The notes beneath the pieces are model-generated. The model made no database searches, was not told where the DNA came from, and saw only the letters and a program-made list of their open reading frames with translations. A DNA stretch of 64,000 bases from an uncultured Hyphomicrobiales bacterium. Its GTDB lineage: Bacteria; Pseudomonadota; Alphaproteobacteria; Rhizobiales; Xanthobacteraceae. The translations under genes were made by a program, and so were the position numbers. The stretch lies in NCBI GenBank assembly GCA_903878085.1, contig CAIRGJ010000023.1, forward strand, positions 1-64,000. The letters are read 5' to 3'. Below are positions 1 to 9,095 of the stretch, piece by piece. Position 1 is the stretch's first letter; the number at the start of each line of letters is the position of its first letter.

Positions 1-1
1 A

Positions 2-118
2 TTTCCCGGTATAGAAGCTGAAGAGCGTGGACAGGCAGAGGCAATTGCCAGGAACTTATTTGAAATGGCAAAGTTGACTGTTCCGGTAATCTGTGTCATT
101 ATCGGTGAAGGCGCGTCC
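2..118 (+). pseudogene. accA: Internal fragment of acetyl-CoA carboxylase carboxyltransferase subunit alpha, truncated at its 3' side (upstream part is off the window)
   Basis: Frame starting at nt 2 reads [39 protein letters not shown], matching the AccA core PGxxAEERGQSEAIARNLxEMxxLxVPVxCxVIGEG(G)S; the expected following GGAL is replaced by unrelated sequence next to the pioB 3' end. Confidence 0.7.
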
Positions 119-160
119 TCCGCCTCCCGCCGCCGCCCATTCAAATCTTCCGCGCTCTGG

Positions 161-2695
161 CTACCACTTCCAGGCAAGCGACGCGGTGATGATCTGCGCC
201 GTGTAGTTCGGGTTGTTATAGGCCAGGAACAAGGAGCGGCCACCGCTGGTAATGTCCGTGCCACCAGCATCGGCCGCCGACGGCGAGTACGGGCTGAAGT
301 TGTCGGTCGCCCAGTTGGTGTTGGCGTTACGCTCCCAAGTGTAACGCAGCTTGGCGGTCACGCTGCCGAACAAGCCCATCTGTTTCACGTAGCTCGGATC
401 GAAATAGTACTTCGCGAGGATGCTGAAGCGCTGGAAGATGTTGCGCTCATCCGGGAACTGGGTCGCCGTGGTCTGCCCGGTATTGAGGCCATTACAGCCG
501 GTGCCGTTGGACGTGCAGTACGCTGTCTGGTTGGCTTCGTTCGAGATCGCGGCGACGTAGTCCGCTTTGAAGTCGAGCTTGCCGGGGATCGCGTTCCATG
601 TGGTCGAGGCGCTAAAGGTGTCGTATTTCTGCGTGATATCGCTCGACCACTTGTCCGCGTCGTTGAACGGCACGGTGGCGGCACCGCCGCCGCAGCAGGA
701 TTGCAGCCGCAGATAGTGCTCTTCGTGATTATATCCGAATGTCATGCGCAGTTCGGGAGTGACGCGAACGTTCACATCGGTACCGAGATTCCACGACCGG
801 TCGTATTTCGTGCCGAGCGAATCTGTCAGCGGCAGAACCAATGCCGACGCCGCGTTTCCCGACATTACTTGTTGGCCGGGGTAGTTATCATAGCGCAGGC
901 CACCGTTCGGGCTGATGGTGACGTTCTTGAAGGCGGCGAGCTCGACCACGGTGTTCAATTTGGTGCGGTCGCGATTGGCCACGAAGAAGTAGCGCATCGC
1001 GGCGGCTGCCGGGTCGGTGGAAGTGGCGAGCCAGTTGTTGTAACGGCGCTGCGAATAATCCACCGAGGACCGCATGGTGGCCAATTTCCACGTCGCATTG
1101 ACGAAGGCCTTACCGCCGACCTCATTGGTTGAATCGACCTCGGCGTTCTGAAGGTTGAGGCGTTCCATGAAGGGACCGCCGCCAATCGCCCAGGTCCGGT
1201 TGATCTGCCATTTCAGCTGATCTTCGAGGTTCAGCCTGGTGCTGGAGGTCGGCAATCGGGTGATCGACGCGGTATTTGCGGTGCCGGCGTCTCCATAGAC
1301 GTAGTCCGTGAAGGCCAGCGTCGGCGTGTTGTCTTTGCGGTCGTAGTAACGCACGCGGGCGGTATTGCTCAGATCGTTGGTGATGTGAGACGTCAACACG
1401 TTATTGCTGAGGAAGGCATTCACCGCCCCGTTCAGGCTCCCCGCTGGATAGGGATTAAGCTGACTCGCGCCCGGCCCCACGGTAATACCATTTATGGCAT
1501 CATTGATGAACGCGTCATTCTGCCGGAACATGGTGTATTGCACCGTGCTGACGTAGCGGCTTTTCATGACCGGCAGATCGACCGCGGTATTCCAGGTCAC
1601 GCCATTGGCGGAATTGTCGGGGGCGAGGCCGTAGCGCATCAAATTGGGCCCGATTTGCGTCCCCGCGGCAACGGAGGCGCCAGTTTCAGCAACGCAGGTA
1701 ATACAGAACGGATTGTCGACGTCGATTGATTTGATGCTGTTGTTATAGAACGATCCCATATATTTGACCGAGGTGTTCCAGCGCGTGCCCCACGGGGTCG
1801 CGCCGGAATACTCGCCGGCGCCATTGACGTTCTGCGTGCGGTCGTCGAGCGGCTGAGGGACCTCGATCGCACCCGAACTAGGACGCGGTGAGTTTGCGGC
1901 CGGAACGCCGGCGGCGGTGGTCAGCGAGTAGCCATATCCGATGCCAAGCGGGCGCGTGCCAGTACGGTGCTCATTGGAATAATCGAAGTTGAAATCCCAG
2001 TTGTCCAGCATCGTGTTGCGATAGCCAATGGTGGCTTTTTCACGCAACGTCTTCAGCTCGATGTTGGACATCGGCGCAGTGTTGTCGATGTAGTTTTCGA
2101 TCGCGTTTCGCTGGGCCTGGGTTTGCGTCGCCGGGCCCAGGTTGGACTGCAAGAAGGTCCGTGACGCGGAGTCCACCGTCAGTCGGTTGGTGCCGACGCC
2201 GCCGAAGATGCTCTTGGCGCTGGTGCCCAGCAGATGCGGCGTCTGGTCCCAGCCCATGTTGAAGTACTGCCGGCCGGGCTCGTAGAGACCGAGGTAATAG
2301 CGCTGATTGTCCATGCCGACATTGTCGGCCCAGATATCGACGGCGTAGCGACCGTCCTTGCTGCCGGCGTTGACCGAGATTTCATTGAGAAACAGGCTAC
2401 GCGGCACCTTGCCGTATTCATCCATTTTAGCAGAGCTGGTGGTTGTCGACGGCGTCAGCCAGAAGGGGTCGGTGGAGGTCTTGCCGAAGCCGTTGCCAGG
2501 CTTCTGAATGAAGAAATTGGAGCCCGCTTCGATGCTGCCGTTCGAGTACCAGCCGGATATATCTTCCGTAGCCGCTGCCTTCACCGGCATTTGGTCGGCC
2601 GCCTTGGCCGTGACCGCTGGAAATATCGCTACCAGCATGGCTCCGCTAAGCAAGACTGCCTTGCGAGATACAAAAATGTTGCTTCGGACTTTCAT
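161..2695 (-). CDS. pioB: MtrB/PioB family decaheme-associated outer membrane beta-barrel protein
   Basis: 844 aa with signal peptide (AVTAKAADQ), beta-barrel-like repeats, C-terminal aromatic residue (LAWKW); directly downstream of a decaheme cytochrome gene. Confidence 0.88.
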   Translation of the reverse strand: MKVRSNIFVSRKAVLLSGAMLVAIFPAVTAKAADQMPVKAAATEDISGWYSNGSIEAGSNFFIQKPGNGFGKTSTDPFWLTPSTTTSSAKMDEYGKVPRSLFLNEISVNAGSKDGRYAVDIWADNVGMDNQRYYLGLYEPGRQYFNMGWDQTPHLLGTSAKSIFGGVGTNRLTVDSASRTFLQSNLGPATQTQAQRNAIENYIDNTAPMSNIELKTLREKATIGYRNTMLDNWDFNFDYSNEHRTGTRPLGIGYGYSLTTAAGVPAANSPRPSSGAIEVPQPLDDRTQNVNGAGEYSGATPWGTRWNTSVKYMGSFYNNSIKSIDVDNPFCITCVAETGASVAAGTQIGPNLMRYGLAPDNSANGVTWNTAVDLPVMKSRYVSTVQYTMFRQNDAFINDAINGITVGPGASQLNPYPAGSLNGAVNAFLSNNVLTSHITNDLSNTARVRYYDRKDNTPTLAFTDYVYGDAGTANTASITRLPTSSTRLNLEDQLKWQINRTWAIGGGPFMERLNLQNAEVDSTNEVGGKAFVNATWKLATMRSSVDYSQRRYNNWLATSTDPAAAAMRYFFVANRDRTKLNTVVELAAFKNVTISPNGGLRYDNYPGQQVMSGNAASALVLPLTDSLGTKYDRSWNLGTDVNVRVTPELRMTFGYNHEEHYLRLQSCCGGGAATVPFNDADKWSSDITQKYDTFSASTTWNAIPGKLDFKADYVAAISNEANQTAYCTSNGTGCNGLNTGQTTATQFPDERNIFQRFSILAKYYFDPSYVKQMGLFGSVTAKLRYTWERNANTNWATDNFSPYSPSAADAGGTDITSGGRSLFLAYNNPNYTAQIITASLAWKW

Positions 2696-2793
2696 GCCAC
2701 TCGCCCCTTAACAAACCTTGGTACGGTTCGCGCCTTACCCCAGTTTCAGCTTTGCGGCCGCCCGCATTTGGCAGGCGGCCGAACCACCGTCGT

Positions 2794-4233
2794 TTACCGC
2801 ATGAACCGCGCGCCAGCCGGATTGTTCGAACCATGGTGGTTCGAATGGCAGTTCTGGCACTCGCGACCTTGCGCATAGAGCGAGACCGACGGGTTGCGCG
2901 GATTGCTGTTGTGCTGGCCACCCGAGTGGCACTGCTGGCACAGACGCGGCCGCGAAACCTTCAGTAGGAAGTCATTGTTGGAGCCGTGCGGATCGTGACA
3001 GTTCAGGCAGCTCTCGGTCACCGGCGGGTGCTCCCACAGGAACGGTCCGCGCTTCTCGGCATGGCACTGGAAGCAGGCGTCGTTGACGGTCGCCGTCTTC
3101 AGCAAAGATTCCGAATAGCTGCCGTGCGGGTTGTGGCAGTCCGAGCATACGACCTTACCCTCGCGCACCGGGATATGGGACGAACGCCACATCTCCGCTC
3201 GCTTGTTCTTGTGGCACTGGAAGCAAGTGTCGGGCTGGAATTCCGTCTTCAATTGAGACTTACGCGACACGTTCTTCATCACCGTGTGGCAGTTTGTGCA
3301 CATAAGACCGCGCTCATCGTGCGTGCTGCCGTGCCAATTCGTTCGGTTGCCCTTTTCGTGGCAGCCGAGGCAGAGCGCGTTGTTTTCTTCCGCGGTCCGG
3401 CTCATATCGTCCGTGCGGAAGGAAACGATTCCGCCAACGCCGCGTCCGCCGCCGGCCTTGACGTGGGCCGATCCAGGACCGTGGCAGTTCTCACAGTCAA
3501 ATTTTCCTTTTTGGGTCTTGCCGATCTTGCCCATGAGCGTCTTTTCGAACGCCGCCGTCTGGCTCGCATGGCAAGTCAAGCAGGTCTTCGCGCCGACAAA
3601 GGTTGCGTCGACCGGGGCACTCTTATTTTTTGCCGCCGACGACTTCGAGGCCTTCGGTGCTTCGCCCGCGGGCGCAGATTGTCCCGAGCCCTTCATGCCT
3701 TCCATCAGCGAGTCGAAAATATTGTCGGCCTCGGCCACTTTCGGCAGAGCCTTGATCGATTGCGGCTGCGCCGTGCCCAACCGCTGCGCGAAGTCCTGCA
3801 GCGCGGCATAGGCTTGGTCGTCGAACTGGCGATCCGCATTAACTGCCGAAGCGGCAGGCCGTTTCGAATCACCGGCCGCAATCTGTTGCGCAAAAGCGCT
3901 TAGCGCCGACACGGCCTCATCGCCGGCATCCTGGCGGGTAGCCTGTCCGGATTGTTGGGAACTGACTGTCTGGGCCTCGCCGCGCAAGGCAGACTGGATG
4001 CCCGCGACAGTGAATGTGGCCTCTGCTTTGGCCGGCTGACTAAAATCAAGCGAGGCGCACAAGATTAGCGCTGACGCTGTGAAGAATAGAAATTTCTTAT
4101 TCAGCCTGAATTTTGATATTAGCGGAATTTTTGCTGATGATGTCTCGCTGGAAGCGAAATCAACTGCAATGCGACCACAGTTTTTCACGTAACCACCCCC
4201 GCTAACACACAGCCCCACGTCACGCGTCGACAC
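2794..4233 (-). CDS. pioA: DmsE/MtrA/PioA family decaheme c-type cytochrome with long N-terminal extension
   Basis: Ten CxxCH motifs counted (CLTCH, CENCH, CLGCH, CTNCH, CFQCH, CSDCH, CFQCH, CLNCH, CQQCH, CQNCH); signal peptide; ~190 aa non-heme N-terminal region as in PioA rather than MtrA. Confidence 0.92.
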   Translation of the reverse strand: MSTRDVGLCVSGGGYVKNCGRIAVDFASSETSSAKIPLISKFRLNKKFLFFTASALILCASLDFSQPAKAEATFTVAGIQSALRGEAQTVSSQQSGQATRQDAGDEAVSALSAFAQQIAAGDSKRPAASAVNADRQFDDQAYAALQDFAQRLGTAQPQSIKALPKVAEADNIFDSLMEGMKGSGQSAPAGEAPKASKSSAAKNKSAPVDATFVGAKTCLTCHASQTAAFEKTLMGKIGKTQKGKFDCENCHGPGSAHVKAGGGRGVGGIVSFRTDDMSRTAEENNALCLGCHEKGNRTNWHGSTHDERGLMCTNCHTVMKNVSRKSQLKTEFQPDTCFQCHKNKRAEMWRSSHIPVREGKVVCSDCHNPHGSYSESLLKTATVNDACFQCHAEKRGPFLWEHPPVTESCLNCHDPHGSNNDFLLKVSRPRLCQQCHSGGQHNSNPRNPSVSLYAQGRECQNCHSNHHGSNNPAGARFMR

Positions 4234-4393
4234 GACGCTGACTATAGAAGCGCATCAGTTTGGCGGGATGCTACGAAACGCAACTGCGATACTTCAAGTC
4301 TACTCTACTCGTTTAGCACACGCTTGATGCTCGTATGCTCAGCCCGCCCCCGAAAACATTAACAAAACGTAACCGTTAGCAAGTGCAAAAACC

Positions 4394-4407
4394 ATGATCT
4401 GGGTCAA
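4394..4407. promoter_or_regulatory. Candidate FixK/FNR-type box upstream of pioA
   Basis: ATGATCTGGGTCAA; keeps TGA-N6-TCA, two mismatches to TTGAT-N4-ATCAA. Confidence 0.35.
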
Positions 4408-4632
4408 ACTCGCCAACTAAAAATAAGCACGCGGCGAGCACGTTGATTGATTGATAAAAAGCAAGACGAAATCTGCGGCAAACGAATTATCACGTGTACA
4501 CAATTAAGTCCGGCGCCAGCGACGACCTCTATCCGGGCTGGCACAACGGCGGCCGCCGTCCTCCCATCCAATCCTACAACTCCGCAAGTTTTGTCATTGT
4601 ATTTGCGATCGGCAGATTGCGAGACAATCAAT

Positions 4633-5160
4633 TCAATCGCACTGTTTGTATTGCGATGTCTCACACTTGTGCGCCATCGTCAGCGCTTCGACGACCTGCG
4701 GATCAATGATATATTTTGAAACGGTGTCACGCAGGCGAACTGCATTAGGGTTGCCTTTTGCAGCAGCTATACTCAGCCACATATAAGCGCGAATAAAATC
4801 CTCAGGAACACCTTGTCCTTCGTAATACATCGCGCCGAGATTCAACTGCGCGCTTGCATACCCTTGCGCCGCCGCCAACCGATACCATTTTACTGCCGCT
4901 TTGAAGTCCTGAGCGACACCTTTTCCGTTATAATACATTGCGCCAAGACCATTCTGCGCTTGCGCATCCCCCTGTTCTGCTAGTGGACGCAATAGCCGCA
5001 TCGCGGTCGCATAATCACCGCCATCATAGGCGGCCATTGAATCTTCCATGGGACCTGCATGAATAACACCCGTGATCATGATGCAGCCCAGCACAAGCGT
5101 CGTAATCATTAGCGTACGAAAAAACTGTTGGTGCATTTCCTGCCTGCAGCAATTGCACAC
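4633..5160 (-). CDS. Sel1-repeat (tetratricopeptide-like) secreted protein
   Basis: Repeats AQNGLGAMYYNGKGVAQDFKAAVKWYRLAAAQGYASAQLNLGAMYYEGQGVPEDF; N-terminal signal sequence; start may be internal (MHQQFF). Confidence 0.85.
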   Translation of the reverse strand: MCNCCRQEMHQQFFRTLMITTLVLGCIMITGVIHAGPMEDSMAAYDGGDYATAMRLLRPLAEQGDAQAQNGLGAMYYNGKGVAQDFKAAVKWYRLAAAQGYASAQLNLGAMYYEGQGVPEDFIRAYMWLSIAAAKGNPNAVRLRDTVSKYIIDPQVVEALTMAHKCETSQYKQCD

Positions 5161-5211
5161 TGGCCTGTTTTGACCACCAGCGGCCTGATTTGGAATTGGG
5201 CGTGGCCTGCT

Positions 5212-5225
5212 TTGATCTAGATCAC
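5212..5225. promoter_or_regulatory. Candidate FixK/FNR-type box upstream of the Sel1-repeat gene
   Basis: TTGATCTAGATCAC, one mismatch to TTGAT-N4-ATCAA. Confidence 0.4.
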
Positions 5226-5568
5226 AGTTGTATCAGTTAGCGAACATATAGGCGACATAGAGAGGACATATACAAGGCGGGCTTCACTGGTTACCCGCCA
5301 ATGGCGGACGTTCATTAGCGCGAGTGGCATGTCCGCTTTAGGTCACTCACGACCAAATGGCGATGCCTTAGAATGTTCGCTTATCCCCCGTTAGCAACCA
5401 AAATCACCCTATAGCGACCGTGCGCCCCGGCTGAGTTATCCGAACCGAATGGATGCGATGCCAGTATTTTTGTTCGCTATCGGGTGAACAGCAGGCATTC
5501 GCTGCATTGCCGCGAACGGTAGCGATGGGCCATTAGCGAACGTGACAGCAAAGCCGCACGATGTCTGA

Positions 5569-5770
5569 TCATCTCACCGATGCGGACAATAGGTTGAAGC
5601 CGTCAAAATGAAGCTTCGTCAATGCTTCTTTCATTGCCTCACTTGAGGTGCCGTGCACATAAGCCCCGCCCGTTGAATTGTCAGCGTGACCGCATAAAAG
5701 CCGCTCGTTCGTTGGACGAGGTACCAAACGTTCTTTGCCAGTATCTGCCTAAAAGTGTGAAAGGAACTAT
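5569..5770 (-). pseudogene. Remnant of tyrosine recombinase/phage-type integrase C-terminus (frameshifted)
   Basis: Minus frame ends NERLLCGHADNSTGGAYVHGTSSEAMKEALTKLHFDGFNLLSASVR*, with GH-x8-Y spacing; another frame just upstream reads SSFHTFRQILAKNVWYLVQRT with an HxxR-like box at the expected ~25-residue distance. Confidence 0.55.
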
Positions 5771-5915
5771 CGCAAGAAAACGAGAAGAAATATTGATAGA
5801 TCAAATAGTTGTTGAAAAAAAAGCAGTAGAAATCGTTAGCGCGGCCTCCTTTTGGCCACCACTATAGAATTGCAGCGATCTCAGTGCCTTAACTGTGAGC
5901 GCGCCGGGGCGCGCG

Positions 5916-8900
5916 TCAGGCGAAGGCTTTTCGCTCGCCGGTCGCTGTCTTGCGGACCGCCGGCATCGTCAGCCGGGCAAAGATCGGAATCACCAGCAAG
6001 CTGCAGATCGGCGACAGCAACATGCCGCCGACGATCACGCAGGCCAGCGGCTGTTGAACCTGCGAACCGATGCCGGTGGATAGCGCCGCCGGCACCAGGC
6101 CGATGCAGGCCGAGAAACCGGTCATGAAAATCTGCCGCATGCGGGTTTGCGCCGCCTGGATGATGGCCTCGTCTTTGCCGAGGCCCTGGTCCATGGCGCG
6201 GCGAATGTAAGAGACCAGCAGGATGCCATCCATCGCCGACACGCCGAACAGCGAGATGAATCCGACGGCGGCCGACACGCTGGCGTTCAAACCGAAAACA
6301 TAAAGCCCGAGAATGCCGCCGCAGGCCGCGAACGGAATGCCGGACAGCGCCAGCAGACTGTCGCGCACGGAATTGAACAGGCTGTAGAGCAGCATCATGA
6401 TCAGGATCAGGCTGAGCGGGATGATGACGGCGAGCCGCTTCTTGGCTTCGACCAGCGCGCCGAACTCGCCCGACCACTCCAGGCGATAGCCTTCCTTGAG
6501 CACCACGTTCTTGGCGATACGCTCCTGCGCTTCGGCAACGGTCGAGCCCAGGTCGCGGCCGCGCACGCTGTATTTGATCGGAACGAAACGTTCGGTGTTT
6601 TCCCGGTAGATATAAGCGGCGCCCGTTTCGAGCCGCACGGTGGCGACGTCGCCCAGCGCGATATAGCTGGTCGGCGACTTCGGATCGGGATTCGGCAGAC
6701 CGACCGGTATTGAACGGATGGTGTCGATATTGTCCCGGTATTGCGAGGCGAGGCGAATGGTGAGGGGGGAAGTTCATTTCGCCCTCGTAGACGCGCGTGA
6801 TTTCCTGGCCGCCGATTGCCGCCTGCACCACGGTGTTGATATCGGTAACAGTGATGCCGTAGCGGGCGGCCTTGGCGCGATCCACCTGGATCAACAAGTT
6901 CGGCTGGCCGAGCAGGTTGAATGCAGCCGGATCGGTGATGCCCGGCACCTTGGCGAGTTCGTCCTTGACCGCCCTGGACAGACGTTCGAGCTCGTCCAAG
7001 CTGCGTCCGAAAATCTTGACCGAATTCTCGCCTTTCACGCCGGAGACGGCTTCTTCGATATTGTCCTGGATATATTGCGAGAAATTGAAGTCGATGCCGA
7101 TGAACTCGCTTTCCAGCCGCGCCGCCATCTCTTTGACCAATTTGGGTTTGGTCAGCCCGTCCGGCCATTCCTCGAACGGTTTGAGCGGCACGAAGAACTC
7201 GGCGATAAACGAGCCGTCGGGGTCGGTGCCGTCTTCGCCGCGGCCTTGCTCCGACACGACGGTGCGCACCGGCGCATAGCTCGCGATGATATTGCGAATC
7301 TTGTTTGTGGTTTCGCGGCCCGCCTCGAGCGTGATGGTCGGCGGCAGCAGCGCGCGAATCCAGAGATTGCCTTCTTCCAGCTTGGGCAGAAATTCGGTGC
7401 CGAGCCGCATGCCGAGGCCGCCGCAGACCACCAGAAATGCGACCGCAACCACCGCGGCCAGTCGTGCATTGCCTACTGCGGCCGAAAGAACGCGCTGGTA
7501 GACGGCGCGTAACTGCCGGACCAGAAAGGTTTCGACCTCACTCACTTTGTCGGGCAGCAGCAGCGACGACATCACCGGCGTCACCGTGAAAGTCGCGATC
7601 ACCGCTCCGAGCAGCGCATAAGCGTAAGTCCGCGACATCGGCCCAAAGATCTGGCCTTCCACGCCTTGCATGGTGAACAGTGGCAGGAAGGCGGCGATTG
7701 TAATGATCACCGAAAATAGGATCGCCTTGTCGACCTCCACGGCGGCATTGAGAATGCGGCGCAGCTTGTCCGTCAGCTTGCTGTCGCGGTCGGAGATTTC
7801 GCGGCCGACCTGATGGGCCAGATGCCGGAAAACGTTCTCGACCATGATCACGGTGCCGTCGACGATGATGCCGAGGTCGATCGCGCCGACCGACAGCAGA
7901 TTGGCTGAATCCCCGCGCAGCACGGTGATGATGACGGCAAGGAACAGCGCGACCGGAATGGTGGCGGCCACGATCAGCGCGCAGCGTAGATTGCCCAGGA
8001 ATATCCACTGGATCAGGAAGATCAGCACAATGCCGAACAGCATGTTGTGCATTACCGTGCGTACGGTGATGCCCACCAGGTCGCCGCGGTCGTAGAACGT
8101 GTCGATCCTCACACCCTGCGGCAGGCTGCCATCGGTGTTGATGCGCTCGATGGCGGCGCGCACCCGCGTCACCACATCCATGGTGCGCTCGTTCTTCTGC
8201 ATCAGCACGATGCCGAACAGGACGTCGTCCTGGCTGTCGCGGCCGGCGATGCCCATGCGCGGCGTAAAGCCGACTTGATCGCGGGCGATATCGCGGAGCA
8301 GGACCGGCAGCCCGCCTTGTTGGCTCAGAACAATACTGTCGATGTCGGTGAGCGAGCTGAGCGCCCCGATGCCGCGCACGTTGACGGCCTGCTCACCCAC
8401 CGCGATGTTGCGCCCGCCGACATTGGCGTTGCTGGTCGAAATCGCGCTGATGATCTGCGGCAAAGTGAGTCCATAGGCCCGCATGCGATCGAGATCGATC
8501 TCGGCTTGATATTCCTTGGTCTTGCCGCCCAGGGGCGAAATATCCGAGATACCCGGCACGATGCGGAGTTTCCGCTCCACCACCCAATCCTGCAGCGTTT
8601 TGAGCTCGATCAGGTCCATCCCCGGCGGACCCTTGAGTTGATAGCGGATGATTTCGCTGATGCCGCCGGCCGGCGAAATCACCGGCGTCACGGTGGCGGG
8701 GAGGGTGGCATCCTTGAGGCGGTTGGTGACCTGCTGGCGGACGAAATTGTAGTCGCGGCCATATTCGAATTGCAGGCGGATGAAGCCGAGCGCGAACACG
8801 GTGTTCGAGCGGATATAAGTGAGGCCGGGCGTGCTGGCGACGGCAATCTCCAGCGGCACGGTGACGTAGCGCTCGACTTCCTCCGGCGATTGGCCGGGAT

Positions 8901-9057
8901 ACTGCGCGATGATTTCAATGATCGGCGGCGAGGGATCGGGATAGGCCTCGACGTTGAGGGTCGTGAAAGCCGCGTAGCCAATGCCGAGAAATGCCGCAAA
9001 GCCGACCAGCGCCAACGGCCGCCGCGACAGGCAAAATGCGATCAGATGACGCAACAT
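5916..9057 (-). CDS. CzcA/CusA-type heavy-metal efflux RND inner-membrane pump; reading frame broken by an apparent 1-nt insertion in a G6 run at ~6764-6769
   Basis: N-terminal ~760 aa in the 5881..9057 ORF; correct C-terminus (GREDLGSTVAEAQERI-like ... RLTMPAVRK) in ORF 5916..6638 in another frame; TMH4 motif AIDLGIIVDGTVIMVEN. Confidence 0.9.
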
Positions 9058-9095
9058 GATTGTTTATCCCGCCGCCATCGGCATCGCCTGAACTG

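Noticed and set aside
65-1132. 355-aa + strand ORF ([16 protein letters not shown]...)
   Set aside because: Only its first ~18 codons are real AccA sequence; the remainder is the antisense shadow of pioB.
5781-5800. TTGATAGATCAA (within atattgatagatcaaatag) as another FNR/FixK site
   Set aside because: Spacer is 2 nt between TTGAT and ATCAA instead of 4, and it lies in the integrase remnant.
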